From contig JACRIX010000052.1 in NCBI GenBank assembly GCA_016215645.1, positions 1 to 64,000 on the forward strand: a stretch of 64,000 nt of DNA, read 5' to 3'. Numbering within the stretch: the first letter of the stretch is position 1; each line of letters starts with the position of its first letter. Shown here piece by piece: positions 50,048 through 58,769 of this stretch. The notes beneath the pieces are model-generated. The model made no database searches. It was not told the DNA's origin and saw nothing but the letters and a program-made list of their open reading frames with translations. Both the position numbers and the translations under genes were made by a program. Source of the DNA: Rhodocyclales bacterium (GTDB lineage Bacteria > Pseudomonadota > Gammaproteobacteria > Burkholderiales > Rhodocyclaceae).

Positions 50048-51588
50048 GCCTTTTTGCCGAGGCCACCGAGCAGGGCCGCGACGGGACGCTGCGGGCGTGT
50101 CGGGGCGGGCTTTTCGACCGTGGCCTCGCCGGGAACGGCTTTGCTGACGTAGGGCTTGGTCGGATCGAAGTCGAGTTTGGGCAGGCGGGGGTCGAACCGG
50201 GGCACGTGGGCGGCCGGGGTGGGGAGCTCGCGTCCGGCCGGCTTGACGCCTTCCAGCGTCAGCGAACGGTCGCGCTCGCGGGCCTTTTCGCGGGCGCGCT
50301 CGAGGTGCTCGCGGCGGTGGCCGCGATTGCTCGGCGGCGCACTTTCATGCACCGGCGCCAGCTCGGCGAAGCCGCTGATTTCGACGCGTTCGATCTTGCG
50401 CTTGATCAGTTTTTCGATGTCGGCCAGGCGCTGCGCTTCCTCGGGGGCGAACAGCGAGGTGGCGTTGCCGTGCTTGCCGGCGCGGCCGGTGCGGCCGATG
50501 CGGTGCACGTAGTCCTCGGCGGTGTGCGGCAGTTCGTAGTTGATGACGTGGGGCAGGTCGTCGATGTCGAGGCCGCGCGCGGCGACGTCGGTGGCGACCA
50601 GCACCCGTATCTTGCCGGATTTGAAGCCTTCGAGCGCCTCGGTGCGCTGCTGCTGGTTCTTGTCGCCATGGATGGCGTCGGCAGCGATGCCCTGGCGCTC
50701 GAGGTAAACGGCCAGGCGGCTGGTGCCGAACTTGGTGCCGACGAAGACCAGCACCTGCTGGTTGGCGTCGTCGTGCGTCAGCAGGTGCACCAGCAGGCTG
50801 CGCTTGAGGTCGGAGGCCACAGGGTAGACGCGGTGGGTGATGGTCTCCGACACCGCGTTGCGGCGCGCCACCTCGATCAGCTGCGGCGATTTCAACATGC
50901 TGTCGGCAAGATTCTTGATCTCGTTGGAGAAGGTCGCCGAGAACAGCAGGCTCTGGCGCTCCTTGGGCAGCATGGCGAGGATGCGCTTGATATCCGGGAT
51001 GAAGCCCATGTCGAGCATGCGGTCGGCTTCGTCGAGCACCAGCACCTCGACCTGGGCGAAGGAGACGCTCTTCTGCTCGACGTGGTCGAGCAGGCGGCCC
51101 GGCGTGGCGACGACGATCTCGCGGCCCTCGCGCAACTGGGCGATCTGCGGCCGGATGTCCACCCCGCCGTAGATGCAAACCGAGCGTAGCGGCAAATGCT
51201 TGCTGTAGGTGACGACGCTTTCATGCACCTGCATCGCCAGTTCGCGCGTTGGCGCCAGGATCAGGGCGCGCACCGGGTGGCGCGCCGGCGAGGGCGAGGA
51301 ACTGGCGTACTTGGCCAGACGCTGCAGCAGCGGCAGGGTGAAGCCGGCGGTCTTGCCGGTGCCGGTCTGGGCGCCGCCCATGACGTCCTTGCCGGACAGG
51401 ATGATCGGGATGGCTTGGCTCTGGATCGGCGTCGGGTGGGTGTAGCCGTTGTCCTTGACCGCGCGCAGCAGTTCCGGCAGCAGGCCGATGTCGTCGAAAG
51501 TTGCCGACGGTACGCAGGGCGCTGGCGCGACGGCGGCAGCGGGGTCGACGGGAGTGGAAGGGATGATGCCGTTGTCGTTTGCGTCCAA
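50044..51588 (-). CDS. rhlE: DEAD-box RNA helicase, RhlE type
   Basis: 514 aa. The start is a TTG at 51588 with AGGAG seven bases upstream; no closer ATG exists before the Q motif. Helicase motifs in order: Q motif YTHPTPIQSQAIPIILSG, Walker A MGGAQTGTGKTAGFTLP, APTRELAMQV, DEAD box VLVLDEADRMLDMGFIPD, SLLFSATFS, LVATDVAARGLDID and YVHRIGRTGRAGKHG. The C-terminal ~110 residues are basic and disordered, as in RhlE. It remodels ribosomal and messenger RNA. The FAH-family gene is coupled downstream. Confidence 0.93.
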   Translation of the reverse strand: MDANDNGIIPSTPVDPAAAVAPAPCVPSATFDDIGLLPELLRAVKDNGYTHPTPIQSQAIPIILSGKDVMGGAQTGTGKTAGFTLPLLQRLAKYASSSPSPARHPVRALILAPTRELAMQVHESVVTYSKHLPLRSVCIYGGVDIRPQIAQLREGREIVVATPGRLLDHVEQKSVSFAQVEVLVLDEADRMLDMGFIPDIKRILAMLPKERQSLLFSATFSNEIKNLADSMLKSPQLIEVARRNAVSETITHRVYPVASDLKRSLLVHLLTHDDANQQVLVFVGTKFGTSRLAVYLERQGIAADAIHGDKNQQQRTEALEGFKSGKIRVLVATDVAARGLDIDDLPHVINYELPHTAEDYVHRIGRTGRAGKHGNATSLFAPEEAQRLADIEKLIKRKIERVEISGFAELAPVHESAPPSNRGHRREHLERAREKARERDRSLTLEGVKPAGRELPTPAAHVPRFDPRLPKLDFDPTKPYVSKAVPGEATVEKPAPTRPQRPVAALLGGLGKKA

Positions 51589-51737
51589 TGGAACTCCTGA
51601 ATCGGCCTGCCCATTGCTGGGAACCGGTACAGGCGGCGAAGCGCTTGAGGTATTTGCGGCGGAGTGCCGCAGGCGGCGCCAACCGGCAGGGCGCTCAGGG
51701 GCCGTATTGTATTACAGGCGCCCGGCGCCCCCGGTGG

Positions 51738-52442
51738 TCATTTGAACAGGCTAAGGATGGCGCTGCCCGCCCTGTCCAGAGTCGTGCCGGCCGATTTCTT
51801 CAGGCGTTCATAGTTGCCGGCGACGCTGAGTTTGGCCGTCATCGCACTGGCGATCTCCTGGCCGAGTTCGGCCGGTGTAACGCCACCCTTGGCCTTGCCG
51901 ACATTCTTGAGCACGATGTCGGGGAGGGCGATGCTGATGGTTTTGTCGCCCATGAAGGGCGCACTGGCATGCGCATTGGCGTTGCAGATGGTCAGTTCCT
52001 CGATGATCAACAGCGTTTCACCGCGATTCTTCGTTCGTGCCGGGCCGAGGTAGGCGGCAATGTTTTTCTGGATGGCGCCGAAATTGGTCTGCGTATCGCC
52101 CGTTTCGTAAAATACGTCGGGCTTGTCGATGATCAGCAGGCGGACCACGGTGACGTCCTTGTTCAAGGTGGCGAGGTCGATGTCAAGGTCGATGCGTTCG
52201 ACGCGCAGGGCATACGGTGTCTTGAAGCCCTTGGGATTGCCGATCAGCAGGCCGCTGATGATGCCTTTGCCGTTTTTCGGCGCGATATCCACCCTCTCGA
52301 CGCCGATTCTTGCCTGCGTCATGACCGTGCCATGGTGCGCGATGGCGTCGGCCACGATCTCGTCCAGACTTTCCGCAAGCCTGTACAAGGCACTGACGCT
52401 GAGGAGCGTGATGATCAGCAGTGGGAGGAGGATTTTCTTCAC
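51738..52442 (-). CDS. AsmA/DUF748-like inner-membrane-anchored protein
   Basis: 234 aa with a GTG start. One N-terminal membrane anchor (KKILLPLLIITLLSVSAL) is followed by a periplasmic beta-rich region: RIGVERVDIAPKNGKGIISG, ISGLLIGNPKGFKTPYALRV, VERIDLDIDLATLN and VVRLLIIDKPDVFYE. This pattern is the start of AsmA-type repeats, which in larger family members make lipid-transfer grooves between membranes. Here only one unit is present. It lies between marR and rhlE on the same strand. The function is unknown. Confidence 0.6.
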   Translation of the reverse strand: MKKILLPLLIITLLSVSALYRLAESLDEIVADAIAHHGTVMTQARIGVERVDIAPKNGKGIISGLLIGNPKGFKTPYALRVERIDLDIDLATLNKDVTVVRLLIIDKPDVFYETGDTQTNFGAIQKNIAAYLGPARTKNRGETLLIIEELTICNANAHASAPFMGDKTISIALPDIVLKNVGKAKGGVTPAELGQEIASAMTAKLSVAGNYERLKKSAGTTLDRAGSAILSLFK

Positions 52443-52539
52443 GGATGACTCACAGGTTTACACTATTCAGCATAGACCCATTGAAGAAAAAATGGACGGT
52501 GACACCGCCCATAGTGCTTTAGTAATACAGGGTAGGCTA

Positions 52540-53031
52540 TTACCGTTTTGCGGCGACTTTCGCCGCGCTGTTTTTCAGCGCGGCGAGCAGGTCGTAGAGC
52601 TCGTCACGCTGCTTTTCGTCCATGGTGGAAAAAAGCGCAACCATCCAGGCTTCATGGGCTTCCGCCATGCGACGGAAACTGCGGCGACCTTCGGCGGTCA
52701 ATTTGACGATATAGGCACGCCGATCCTTGGGACTGTCTTCGCGCACTACCAGGCCTTCCCGCACCAGCTGGTCGGTGATACCGGTGACATTGCCCCCGGT
52801 CACCATCATGCGCTTGGAAAGTTCGCCCATTTTCAGCCCTTGCGGCGAGCGTTCCAGCTGCGACATCAGGTCGAAGCGCGGCAGGGTGATGTCGAAATCG
52901 CTGCGCAGCTTGGCGCGGACGTGGTTTTCGATCAGGTTGGTGCACGCCAGCATGCGCAGCCAGAGGCGCAGATCCTTGGCGTGTTCTGCGGTGGCACGGG
53001 TTTCGCTGTCAGGAATAGGGGTTTTGGGCAT
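52540..53031 (-). CDS. MarR-family transcriptional regulator
   Basis: 163 aa from the ATG at 53031 (MPKTPIPDSETRATAEH). The winged helix-turn-helix is FDITLPRFDLMSQLE, MGELSKRMMVTGGNVTGIT and the wing VVREDSPKDRRAYIVKL. The sequence resembles MarR proteins that control aromatic-compound degradation (BadR-like), but no such operon is adjacent. Two palindromes occur in the 155 bases upstream of its start. It is the second MarR gene in the window and is not a close copy of the first. Confidence 0.88.
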   Translation of the reverse strand: MPKTPIPDSETRATAEHAKDLRLWLRMLACTNLIENHVRAKLRSDFDITLPRFDLMSQLERSPQGLKMGELSKRMMVTGGNVTGITDQLVREGLVVREDSPKDRRAYIVKLTAEGRRSFRRMAEAHEAWMVALFSTMDEKQRDELYDLLAALKNSAAKVAAKR

Positions 53032-53068
53032 GGCAGTATGACGCGGAGGAGGTAACGCACCGGGGGAT

Positions 53069-53136
53069 GATATTTCGATCCTTAAAATATCAAAAGCGAG
53101 GCATTTCCGCAACCCGTAAGCATGTGCAAATTGCAC
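53069..53136. promoter_or_regulatory. Two palindromes upstream of the second marR gene
   Basis: GATATTT (53069-53075) and AAATATC (53085-53091) form a perfect inverted repeat with a 9-base spacer, the size of a MarR dimer site. A second perfect palindrome, GTGCAAATTGCAC, lies at 53124-53136. Both are 38-105 bases upstream of the marR start and are candidates for autoregulation. Confidence 0.5.
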
Positions 53137-53186
53137 GTTTTCAGAGGAAACCCCTATTTCCGGGGGATTCCGGCGGGGTCGGCGAC

Positions 53187-53648
53187 CTACAGACGCTCGG
53201 GATCGACCACGGTGCGCAGGATGGCTTCCGGCCGCCCGCCGCGGGTGCGATGCTCGAACCACCACACGGCACCCTTGCGTACCGAAACGCCGGACGCATC
53301 GCCCGTCATCAGCAGCGAGGCCAGTTCGCCCAGACTGGGCTGGTGGCCAACCACCAGCACCGTGCCCTTGTGCCGCGGCCATGCGGTGGCGGTGAGGATG
53401 TCATGGGCCGTAGCGCCCGGCGCTACGCGCGGTTCGATTTCGTAGGCCGAGCCCAGGGCATCGGCAGTCTGGCGGGTACGCAGGGCGGGGCTGACCAGTA
53501 TTTTGCGCTCCGCCGGCAGGTGTTCCAGAAGCCAGCGGGCCACCCGCTTCGCCTGCTTTTCGCCGCGCCGCGTCAGGCAGCGTTCAAGGTCGGCGATGTC
53601 GCCATCGGCGTCTTCGGCTTCGGCGTGGCGCCAGAGGATCAGGTCCAT
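53187..53648 (-). CDS. sixA: Phosphohistidine phosphatase SixA-like
   Basis: 153 aa from the ATG at 53648. Histidine-phosphatase superfamily: catalytic His in MDLILWRHAEAEDADGD, Arg in VSPALRTRQTADALG and second His in VLVVGHQPSLGELASLL. The short form with this layout is SixA, which dephosphorylates histidine on phosphocarrier proteins. It follows the CYTH-CHAD gene by 16 bases on the same strand, a pairing seen in several proteobacteria. Confidence 0.88.
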   Translation of the reverse strand: MDLILWRHAEAEDADGDIADLERCLTRRGEKQAKRVARWLLEHLPAERKILVSPALRTRQTADALGSAYEIEPRVAPGATAHDILTATAWPRHKGTVLVVGHQPSLGELASLLMTGDASGVSVRKGAVWWFEHRTRGGRPEAILRTVVDPERL

Positions 53649-53664
53649 TGGAGCAATTCGCAAT

Positions 53665-55203
53665 TCACGGAGCGGGGGGCCGGCCGGCGGTGCCCCTGGC
53701 ATCGACAAGCCGCCTCGGCAGGCGCATTCTGGCGAGCTTCGGCAGGGCGTCGGCAATCTCCACCAGCAGCCGTGCATGGCGCGCGCCATGCCAGCCGCCG
53801 ATCAGGGCGACGGCTTCGCGCAGTCCGGGATCATTCCCCGCACAATCCGACAAGCGCACTCCGGCGTTCGCGAGGTCGTTGAGCCGGCCAAGGGTGTCCT
53901 GGGCGACGGCAAGCCGGCTCTGCAGGCGGTGCAGCGTGCGATCCGTGGCCGGCGTGGCGAAGAACTCGAGCGCATAGCGCAGGCGTTTGATGCCGATTCT
54001 CAGTAGATGCAGCGATGCGGGGTCGCTGGTGCTTGCGGCCGTGGCCAGGCGGCGCAGCCGGCGACACAGGTGCCGCAGGCGCGCGGCAGCGAACTCGCCC
54101 AGCGAGGCAGTGGTCAATCGCGGCGGAGTGAGCGGGTGCAGGGCCTCGACGGCACCGAGCAGCATGCGCCCGTAGGTCGGTGCGGCCAGCGCCGCCAGCA
54201 CCTCGGCGCGCACCCCATAGCGCAGCTCGGTGATGTTGCTGGCCAGCGCCGCCAGGCGCGGTTCCTCGGGCATGGCGTTTTGCACGGGATCGACGATTTC
54301 CCCCAGCAGTACGTCGAGGTCGCGAGCCTGCCCCAACTGCCTGGTCAGCGTGGCCATCGGCTGGCGCAGTCCGTCGCGCAACTCCTGCGGCAATGCCGGG
54401 GCAAACAGCCGCAGCGCCGCCCGCAGGCGGCGCGTGGCGACGCGCATCTGGTGTATGTACTCGACATCCTCCGTGCGCAGGGCGCCGTGATGGTTCTGCT
54501 GCAGGTGTTCGAGGCAGGAGAGCGCAATCCTGCAAAAGGCATCAAAGGGCCCCATCGACGAGGACAGGGCAATGCTTTCGGCCTTCACCGGCGTTGGCAT
54601 GGTTCCGCTGTGCAGGCGATAGCCGCGCTCAGCCTTGGAGAGTACGGCCGGCACCAGCGAAATCCGTTCCGCGAGCTGGCCGGCGATGTGGAACAGGGCC
54701 TGCACCGGCGCGCCGTCGAGTTCCAGTTCAACTTCGGAGATTGCTTCGCGCTTGCCGTCGGCAATTGCCCAACCGCGATCGAGGGTGACCAGCACGGCGC
54801 CGGTCTGCGCCCGCAGCTTCCAGGTCACGCGGCGAAAGCGCGTTTCGCAGACGGGCAGGATGCGCGCGAGCAGTTCAGGACGCTGAAGCCAGTTGCGCAG
54901 CGCGGTTGGCTCGATATCGGAAAAGTCGAAATGACCACCGTAGGGGCGTTCCCACTCCGGCCGGCTGCTGAGCCCCGCCGTCGCGCTGCCGGCCAGCTTC
55001 ACCGTCTGCAGCCATGCGTTGCCCTGGCGCCGCAGGCGCAGCGCGATGCCGCGCCGTCGCAGCGCCAGCCCGGCGGTGTCGTAGTAGATGTTGTCGAGAA
55101 GCGTGACCTGGCGTTCGCTGGCCTGACGCAGCAGCGGATGGCGCAGGAAGCGCGCCTGGTGGGCCTCGTCGAGCGCCAGCTTGAGTTCGACTTCCTCCGC
55201 CAT
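53665..55203 (-). CDS. CYTH-CHAD domain protein (inorganic triphosphatase-like)
   Basis: 512 aa. Residues 1-200 are a CYTH domain that starts with the charged EVELKLAL strand and continues with DNIYYDTAGLALRRRGIALR and ISEVELELDGAPVQAL, a tunnel fold that binds triphosphate with Mg2+. Residues ~220-500 are a CHAD domain, helical with the conserved histidines in VEYIHQMRVATRRLRAALRL and LHLLRIGIKRLRYALEFF. CHAD binds polyphosphate. The full protein corresponds to YgiF-type inorganic triphosphatases. sixA lies downstream and the MacB-type permease upstream. Confidence 0.9.
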   Translation of the reverse strand: MAEEVELKLALDEAHQARFLRHPLLRQASERQVTLLDNIYYDTAGLALRRRGIALRLRRQGNAWLQTVKLAGSATAGLSSRPEWERPYGGHFDFSDIEPTALRNWLQRPELLARILPVCETRFRRVTWKLRAQTGAVLVTLDRGWAIADGKREAISEVELELDGAPVQALFHIAGQLAERISLVPAVLSKAERGYRLHSGTMPTPVKAESIALSSSMGPFDAFCRIALSCLEHLQQNHHGALRTEDVEYIHQMRVATRRLRAALRLFAPALPQELRDGLRQPMATLTRQLGQARDLDVLLGEIVDPVQNAMPEEPRLAALASNITELRYGVRAEVLAALAAPTYGRMLLGAVEALHPLTPPRLTTASLGEFAAARLRHLCRRLRRLATAASTSDPASLHLLRIGIKRLRYALEFFATPATDRTLHRLQSRLAVAQDTLGRLNDLANAGVRLSDCAGNDPGLREAVALIGGWHGARHARLLVEIADALPKLARMRLPRRLVDARGTAGRPPAP

Positions 55204-55212
55204 GGAATCCGC

Positions 55213-56445
55213 CTACTCGTAGCGCAGGGCTTCGATCGGCAACAGCCGGGAGGCCTTGCGAGCCGGGTAATAGCCGAAGAAGACGCCCACGGCGCCGGCA
55301 AAGCCGGCAGCCAGGACGATTGAAGCAGCGGAAAGCTCGGTGCGCCAGCCGGCCAGCTCGGCGACCGCCATGGCACCGCCGACACCGAGCAGGATGCCGA
55401 TGGCGCCGCCGATCAACGACAGGGTCACGGCCTCGACCAGGAACTGCGTGAGGATGTCGCGACCCCGGGCCCCGACGGCCATGCGCAGGCCGATTTCGCG
55501 GGTGCGCTCGGTAACCGAGACCAGCATGATGTTCATGATGCCGATGCCACCGACCAGCAGCGACACCGATGCCACGGCCGCGAGCAGCAGTGCCATGACC
55601 TTGGACGAGGCCTCCTGGGCCTGGAGGATTTCGGACAGGTTGCGGACGAAAAAGTCGTCGTCCTGGCCGGCTTGCAGGCGGTGACGCTGGCGCAGCAACT
55701 CGCGCATGCGCTGGTCGGCCATGCTCATGTCCTGGCCCTGGCGCACCTTGACCATGATCGAGGAGACGCTGCGCGACTTGGCCATCGCCGCCCCGAGCAC
55801 GCGCTTCCTCGCCGTGCTGATCGGCATCAGCAGGATGTCGTCCTGGTCCTGGCCGGTCATGCTCTGGCCCTTGCGATCGAGCACGCCGATGATGGTCAGC
55901 GGCACCTTGCGCACGCGGATCACCTGGTCGATCGGGCTGGCGTCGCCGAACAGGTTCCTGGCCACGGTCTGGCCGATCAGGGCTACCTTGCCGGCGCCGT
56001 TCATCTCGGCGGGTTCGAAGCCGCGACCTTCGACCACGGCCCATTCCCGCACGTCGAGGTAGTCGGGCGTGATGCCGTAGAACACCGTGGACCAGTTGCT
56101 GTTGCCGAACACCACCTGGCCGTTGCCGCGCAAAGTGGGTGCGGCAGCCTGGATCTCCTCGATTTCGCGGCCGATGGCGTAGGCGTCGTCCTCGAAGATG
56201 GTCGGCTGCGAGCCGATGCCGCCGCGCGCGCCGCCCGAGGTCATCGAGCCAGAGAGCACCATGATGATGTTGGAGCCGAGGCTGCGGATCTGTTCTTCGA
56301 CGCGCGCCTGGGCCCCACCGCCGACAGCGATCATGACGATCACGGCAGCGACGCCGATGATGATGCCGAGCATGGTCAGCGCCGAGCGCATCTTGTTCAC
56401 GCGCAGGGCGAGCAGGGCGATGCGCAAGGTGGCGGCGAAGTTCAT
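55213..56445 (-). CDS. MacB-type ABC transporter permease
   Basis: 410 aa with four membrane segments: one near the N-terminus (LTMLGIIIGVAAVIVMIAVG) and three after about residue 285 (ALLLAAVASVSLLVGGIGIM and onward). Between them is a periplasmic domain of ~230 residues. The motif VTERTREIGLRMAVGARGRD and the C-terminus YYPARKASRLLPIEALRYE are typical of the MacB/FtsX family. In enteric MacB the ATPase is fused to the permease, while here they are separate genes coupled by an ATGA overlap. Together with the MacA-like adaptor it should form a tripartite efflux or mechanotransmission complex with an outer-membrane channel encoded elsewhere. Confidence 0.92.
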   Translation of the reverse strand: MNFAATLRIALLALRVNKMRSALTMLGIIIGVAAVIVMIAVGGGAQARVEEQIRSLGSNIIMVLSGSMTSGGARGGIGSQPTIFEDDAYAIGREIEEIQAAAPTLRGNGQVVFGNSNWSTVFYGITPDYLDVREWAVVEGRGFEPAEMNGAGKVALIGQTVARNLFGDASPIDQVIRVRKVPLTIIGVLDRKGQSMTGQDQDDILLMPISTARKRVLGAAMAKSRSVSSIMVKVRQGQDMSMADQRMRELLRQRHRLQAGQDDDFFVRNLSEILQAQEASSKVMALLLAAVASVSLLVGGIGIMNIMLVSVTERTREIGLRMAVGARGRDILTQFLVEAVTLSLIGGAIGILLGVGGAMAVAELAGWRTELSAASIVLAAGFAGAVGVFFGYYPARKASRLLPIEALRYE

Positions 56446-57158
56446 TTCAGCATCGCCGCGGCGTCGGCGGCTGCATTGGCGTGGTCCTGGATCACCCTGC
56501 CGTCGCGGAAATTGATGATGCGACCGGCGAAGTTGGCGACATCGTGCTCGTGGGTCACCAGCACGATGGTGATGCCTTCGCGGTTGAGCTGCAGCAAAAG
56601 GGCCATGATTTCGACGCTGGTGCGCGAGTCCAGCGCGCCGGTCGGTTCATCGGCCAGCACCAGTTGCGGGTTGTTGACCAGCGCGCGGGCAATGGCGACG
56701 CGTTGCTGCTGGCCGCCCGAGAGTTGCGCCGGGTGGTGGTCCAGGCGATCGGCCAGCCCCACCTGCCGTAGTCGTCGTTCGGCCTGCAGCCTGCGCTCGT
56801 GCAGCGGCATGTGGCTGTAGAGCAGCGGCAGGCCGACGTTGTCCAGCGCCGAGGTGCGCGCCAGCAGGTTGAAATGCTGGAACACGAAACCCAGTTTGCT
56901 GTTGCGCACCTGGGCCAGTTCATCGCCGGAAAGCCGGGAGACCTCCTGGCCGGCCAACCAGTAGCTGCCGCCGCTGGGATGGTCGAGGCAACCCAGCAGG
57001 TTCATGAAGGTGGATTTTCCCGAGCCCGAGGGCCCCATGACGGCGACGAATTCGCCGGCCTGGATCTCCAGGCTGACACCTTGCAGCGCCGGCACCACAT
57101 TGCTGCCCATGCGGTATTCCTTGGCGAGCTGCTCGACGCGGATCAGCGCCTCGGCCAT
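56442..57158 (-). CDS. ABC transporter ATP-binding protein (MacB ATPase part)
   Basis: 238 aa. Walker A GPSGSGKSTFMNLLGCLD, ABC signature LSGGQQQRVAIARALVNNP, Walker B LVLADEPTGALDSRTS and the H-loop LVTHEHDVA are all intact. It belongs to the MacB/LolD group. It starts 11 bases after the MacA-like gene and overlaps the permease start by four bases. Confidence 0.94.
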   Translation of the reverse strand: MAEALIRVEQLAKEYRMGSNVVPALQGVSLEIQAGEFVAVMGPSGSGKSTFMNLLGCLDHPSGGSYWLAGQEVSRLSGDELAQVRNSKLGFVFQHFNLLARTSALDNVGLPLLYSHMPLHERRLQAERRLRQVGLADRLDHHPAQLSGGQQQRVAIARALVNNPQLVLADEPTGALDSRTSVEIMALLLQLNREGITIVLVTHEHDVANFAGRIINFRDGRVIQDHANAAADAAAMLK

Positions 57159-57169
57159 GGCAACGGTGC

Positions 57170-58723
57170 TCAGAACAGCCGCGGGCCCGGCGTGCCGGCC
57201 GGCTTGGCCCCCGCGGAAGCGGTGGTTTGCTGGCCGACGATGACGTCGCTGCCTTCCTTGATGTCGCCGGATACGATTTCGGTCATGCTGCCGTCGGTGA
57301 GCCCGAGGCGGACGCTGACGGACTTGGGTGCGCCATCTTCGCCGGGAATCCAGATGCGGCCGCTGCCGCCACCGCCACCGGCACGCGCCGCCTGGGCTTC
57401 GGCGGCCATTTCTTCATAGCGCTTCTTTTGCTCGGGCGTGAGCAGGACCGAAACCTTCTCGCGGATTTCGGCACGGTTGCGTTCGAAGGCCTTGTTCTTC
57501 TCGGCTTCCGGCAGGTCACGCGCGGCGCGAAACTTGTCGCGCATGGCGTCGAATACCGCATCGACCTTGGCCTGCTGGTCGGCGTCGAGCCTGAGGTCGG
57601 CGACCAGGCGATCGCGGATGGCGCTGAGGCCGCCACCACCGGGTGCTCCAGGGCCCGCTGACCCAGGAGTCGGCGCTGGCAACACGGCGGCAACGGGCTT
57701 CTTTTCCTCGCCGCTGCCCGGGGGACGAAAGCGCAGCGCGGCGTTCGGCACCTTCAGTGCCTTGTCCTTCTGTGCCGTGATGATGCGCACGTTGGCGGTC
57801 ATCCCGGGCAGCAGGGTGAGGTCGGGATTGGCCGCCGACACCACTACGGTATAGGTTACGACATTGGACACCACGGTGGCCGCCTTGCGTACTTGCCTGA
57901 CCTCGCCGCTGAAGGCCCGCCCGGCAAACGCATCCACCGTAAACGTGGCTTTTTGTCCGGTCTGGATGCGGCCGACATCGGCTTCGTCGATCGAGGTCTC
58001 GACCTGCATGTCGGTGAGGTTGCGGGCGATGACGAACAATTCGGGTGCCTGCAGGCTGGCGGCGACGGTCTGCCCGGGTTCGATGCTGCGCTTGACGACG
58101 ACGCCATCCACCGGCGCCTTGATCGCGGTACGTTCGAGGTCAATGCGTGCCTGCGAGAGCTGGGCCTGGCGCTGGCGCACCTGGGCCTCGCCGTTCTTCG
58201 CCTGCGACTCGGCCACCTGCAGGCCGGCGCGCCCGGCATCGAGCACGCTCTGCGCCTTGTCGCGTTCCGCGGACGAGAGGAAGTTTTTTTCCACCAGCAG
58301 CTTCTTGCGTTCGAAATCGCGCTGGAATTCCGCGAGATTGGCCTTGGCGCGCAGCACTTCCGCCTGTTGCACGCCCACCGCGGCGCGGGCGGCTTCAAGG
58401 TCGGCCTCTGCCTGATGCACGCGATACTGGAAGGTTTCCGGATCGATGCGGGCGATGAGCTGGTTTTCCTTCACCGGCGAATTGAAGTCGACCAGGATCT
58501 CCTTGATCTGGCCCGAGACCTGTGAGCCGACCTGGACCGAGACTACCGGGTTCAGCGTGCCCGTGGCGGAAACCACGGCGGTGAGTGGTCCGGATTCGGC
58601 CTTGGCCAGCTTGTACTTCGGGGCGTTGCCGCCATTACCGTTGGCGCGCCAGACAGCATATCCGCCGCCGCCGAAAAGGATCAGGACCAGTGCGGCAAGG
58701 CCAAGTCGGGATGGAGTCTTCAT
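57170..58723 (-). CDS. MacA-like periplasmic adaptor with a Spy/CpxP-like insert
   Basis: 517 aa, longer than usual MacA (about 370). It has an N-terminal anchor (RLGLAALVLILFGGGGYAVW), the first lipoyl half TLNPVVSVQVGSQVSGQIKE and a helical hairpin from ~100 to 200. The second lipoyl half is KAPVDGVVVKRSIEPGQTVA and the beta-barrel follows. After ALRFRPPGSGEEKKPVAAV the sequence leaves the family pattern for ~110 residues: a helical segment (VADLRLDADQQAKVDAVFDA, then REKVSVLLTPEQKKRYEEM) like the LTxxQ motifs of Spy/CpxP periplasmic chaperones. The MacA C-terminal strand pattern then resumes (PKSVSVRLGLTDGSMTEIVS). The insert may sense or bind misfolded periplasmic proteins (inference). 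Confidence 0.88.
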   Translation of the reverse strand: MKTPSRLGLAALVLILFGGGGYAVWRANGNGGNAPKYKLAKAESGPLTAVVSATGTLNPVVSVQVGSQVSGQIKEILVDFNSPVKENQLIARIDPETFQYRVHQAEADLEAARAAVGVQQAEVLRAKANLAEFQRDFERKKLLVEKNFLSSAERDKAQSVLDAGRAGLQVAESQAKNGEAQVRQRQAQLSQARIDLERTAIKAPVDGVVVKRSIEPGQTVAASLQAPELFVIARNLTDMQVETSIDEADVGRIQTGQKATFTVDAFAGRAFSGEVRQVRKAATVVSNVVTYTVVVSAANPDLTLLPGMTANVRIITAQKDKALKVPNAALRFRPPGSGEEKKPVAAVLPAPTPGSAGPGAPGGGGLSAIRDRLVADLRLDADQQAKVDAVFDAMRDKFRAARDLPEAEKNKAFERNRAEIREKVSVLLTPEQKKRYEEMAAEAQAARAGGGGGSGRIWIPGEDGAPKSVSVRLGLTDGSMTEIVSGDIKEGSDVIVGQQTTASAGAKPAGTPGPRLF

Positions 58724-58769
58724 GTCGCCGATTCTAGACGATCACCGTTGCCCGCCTTGTAACGGGGTG

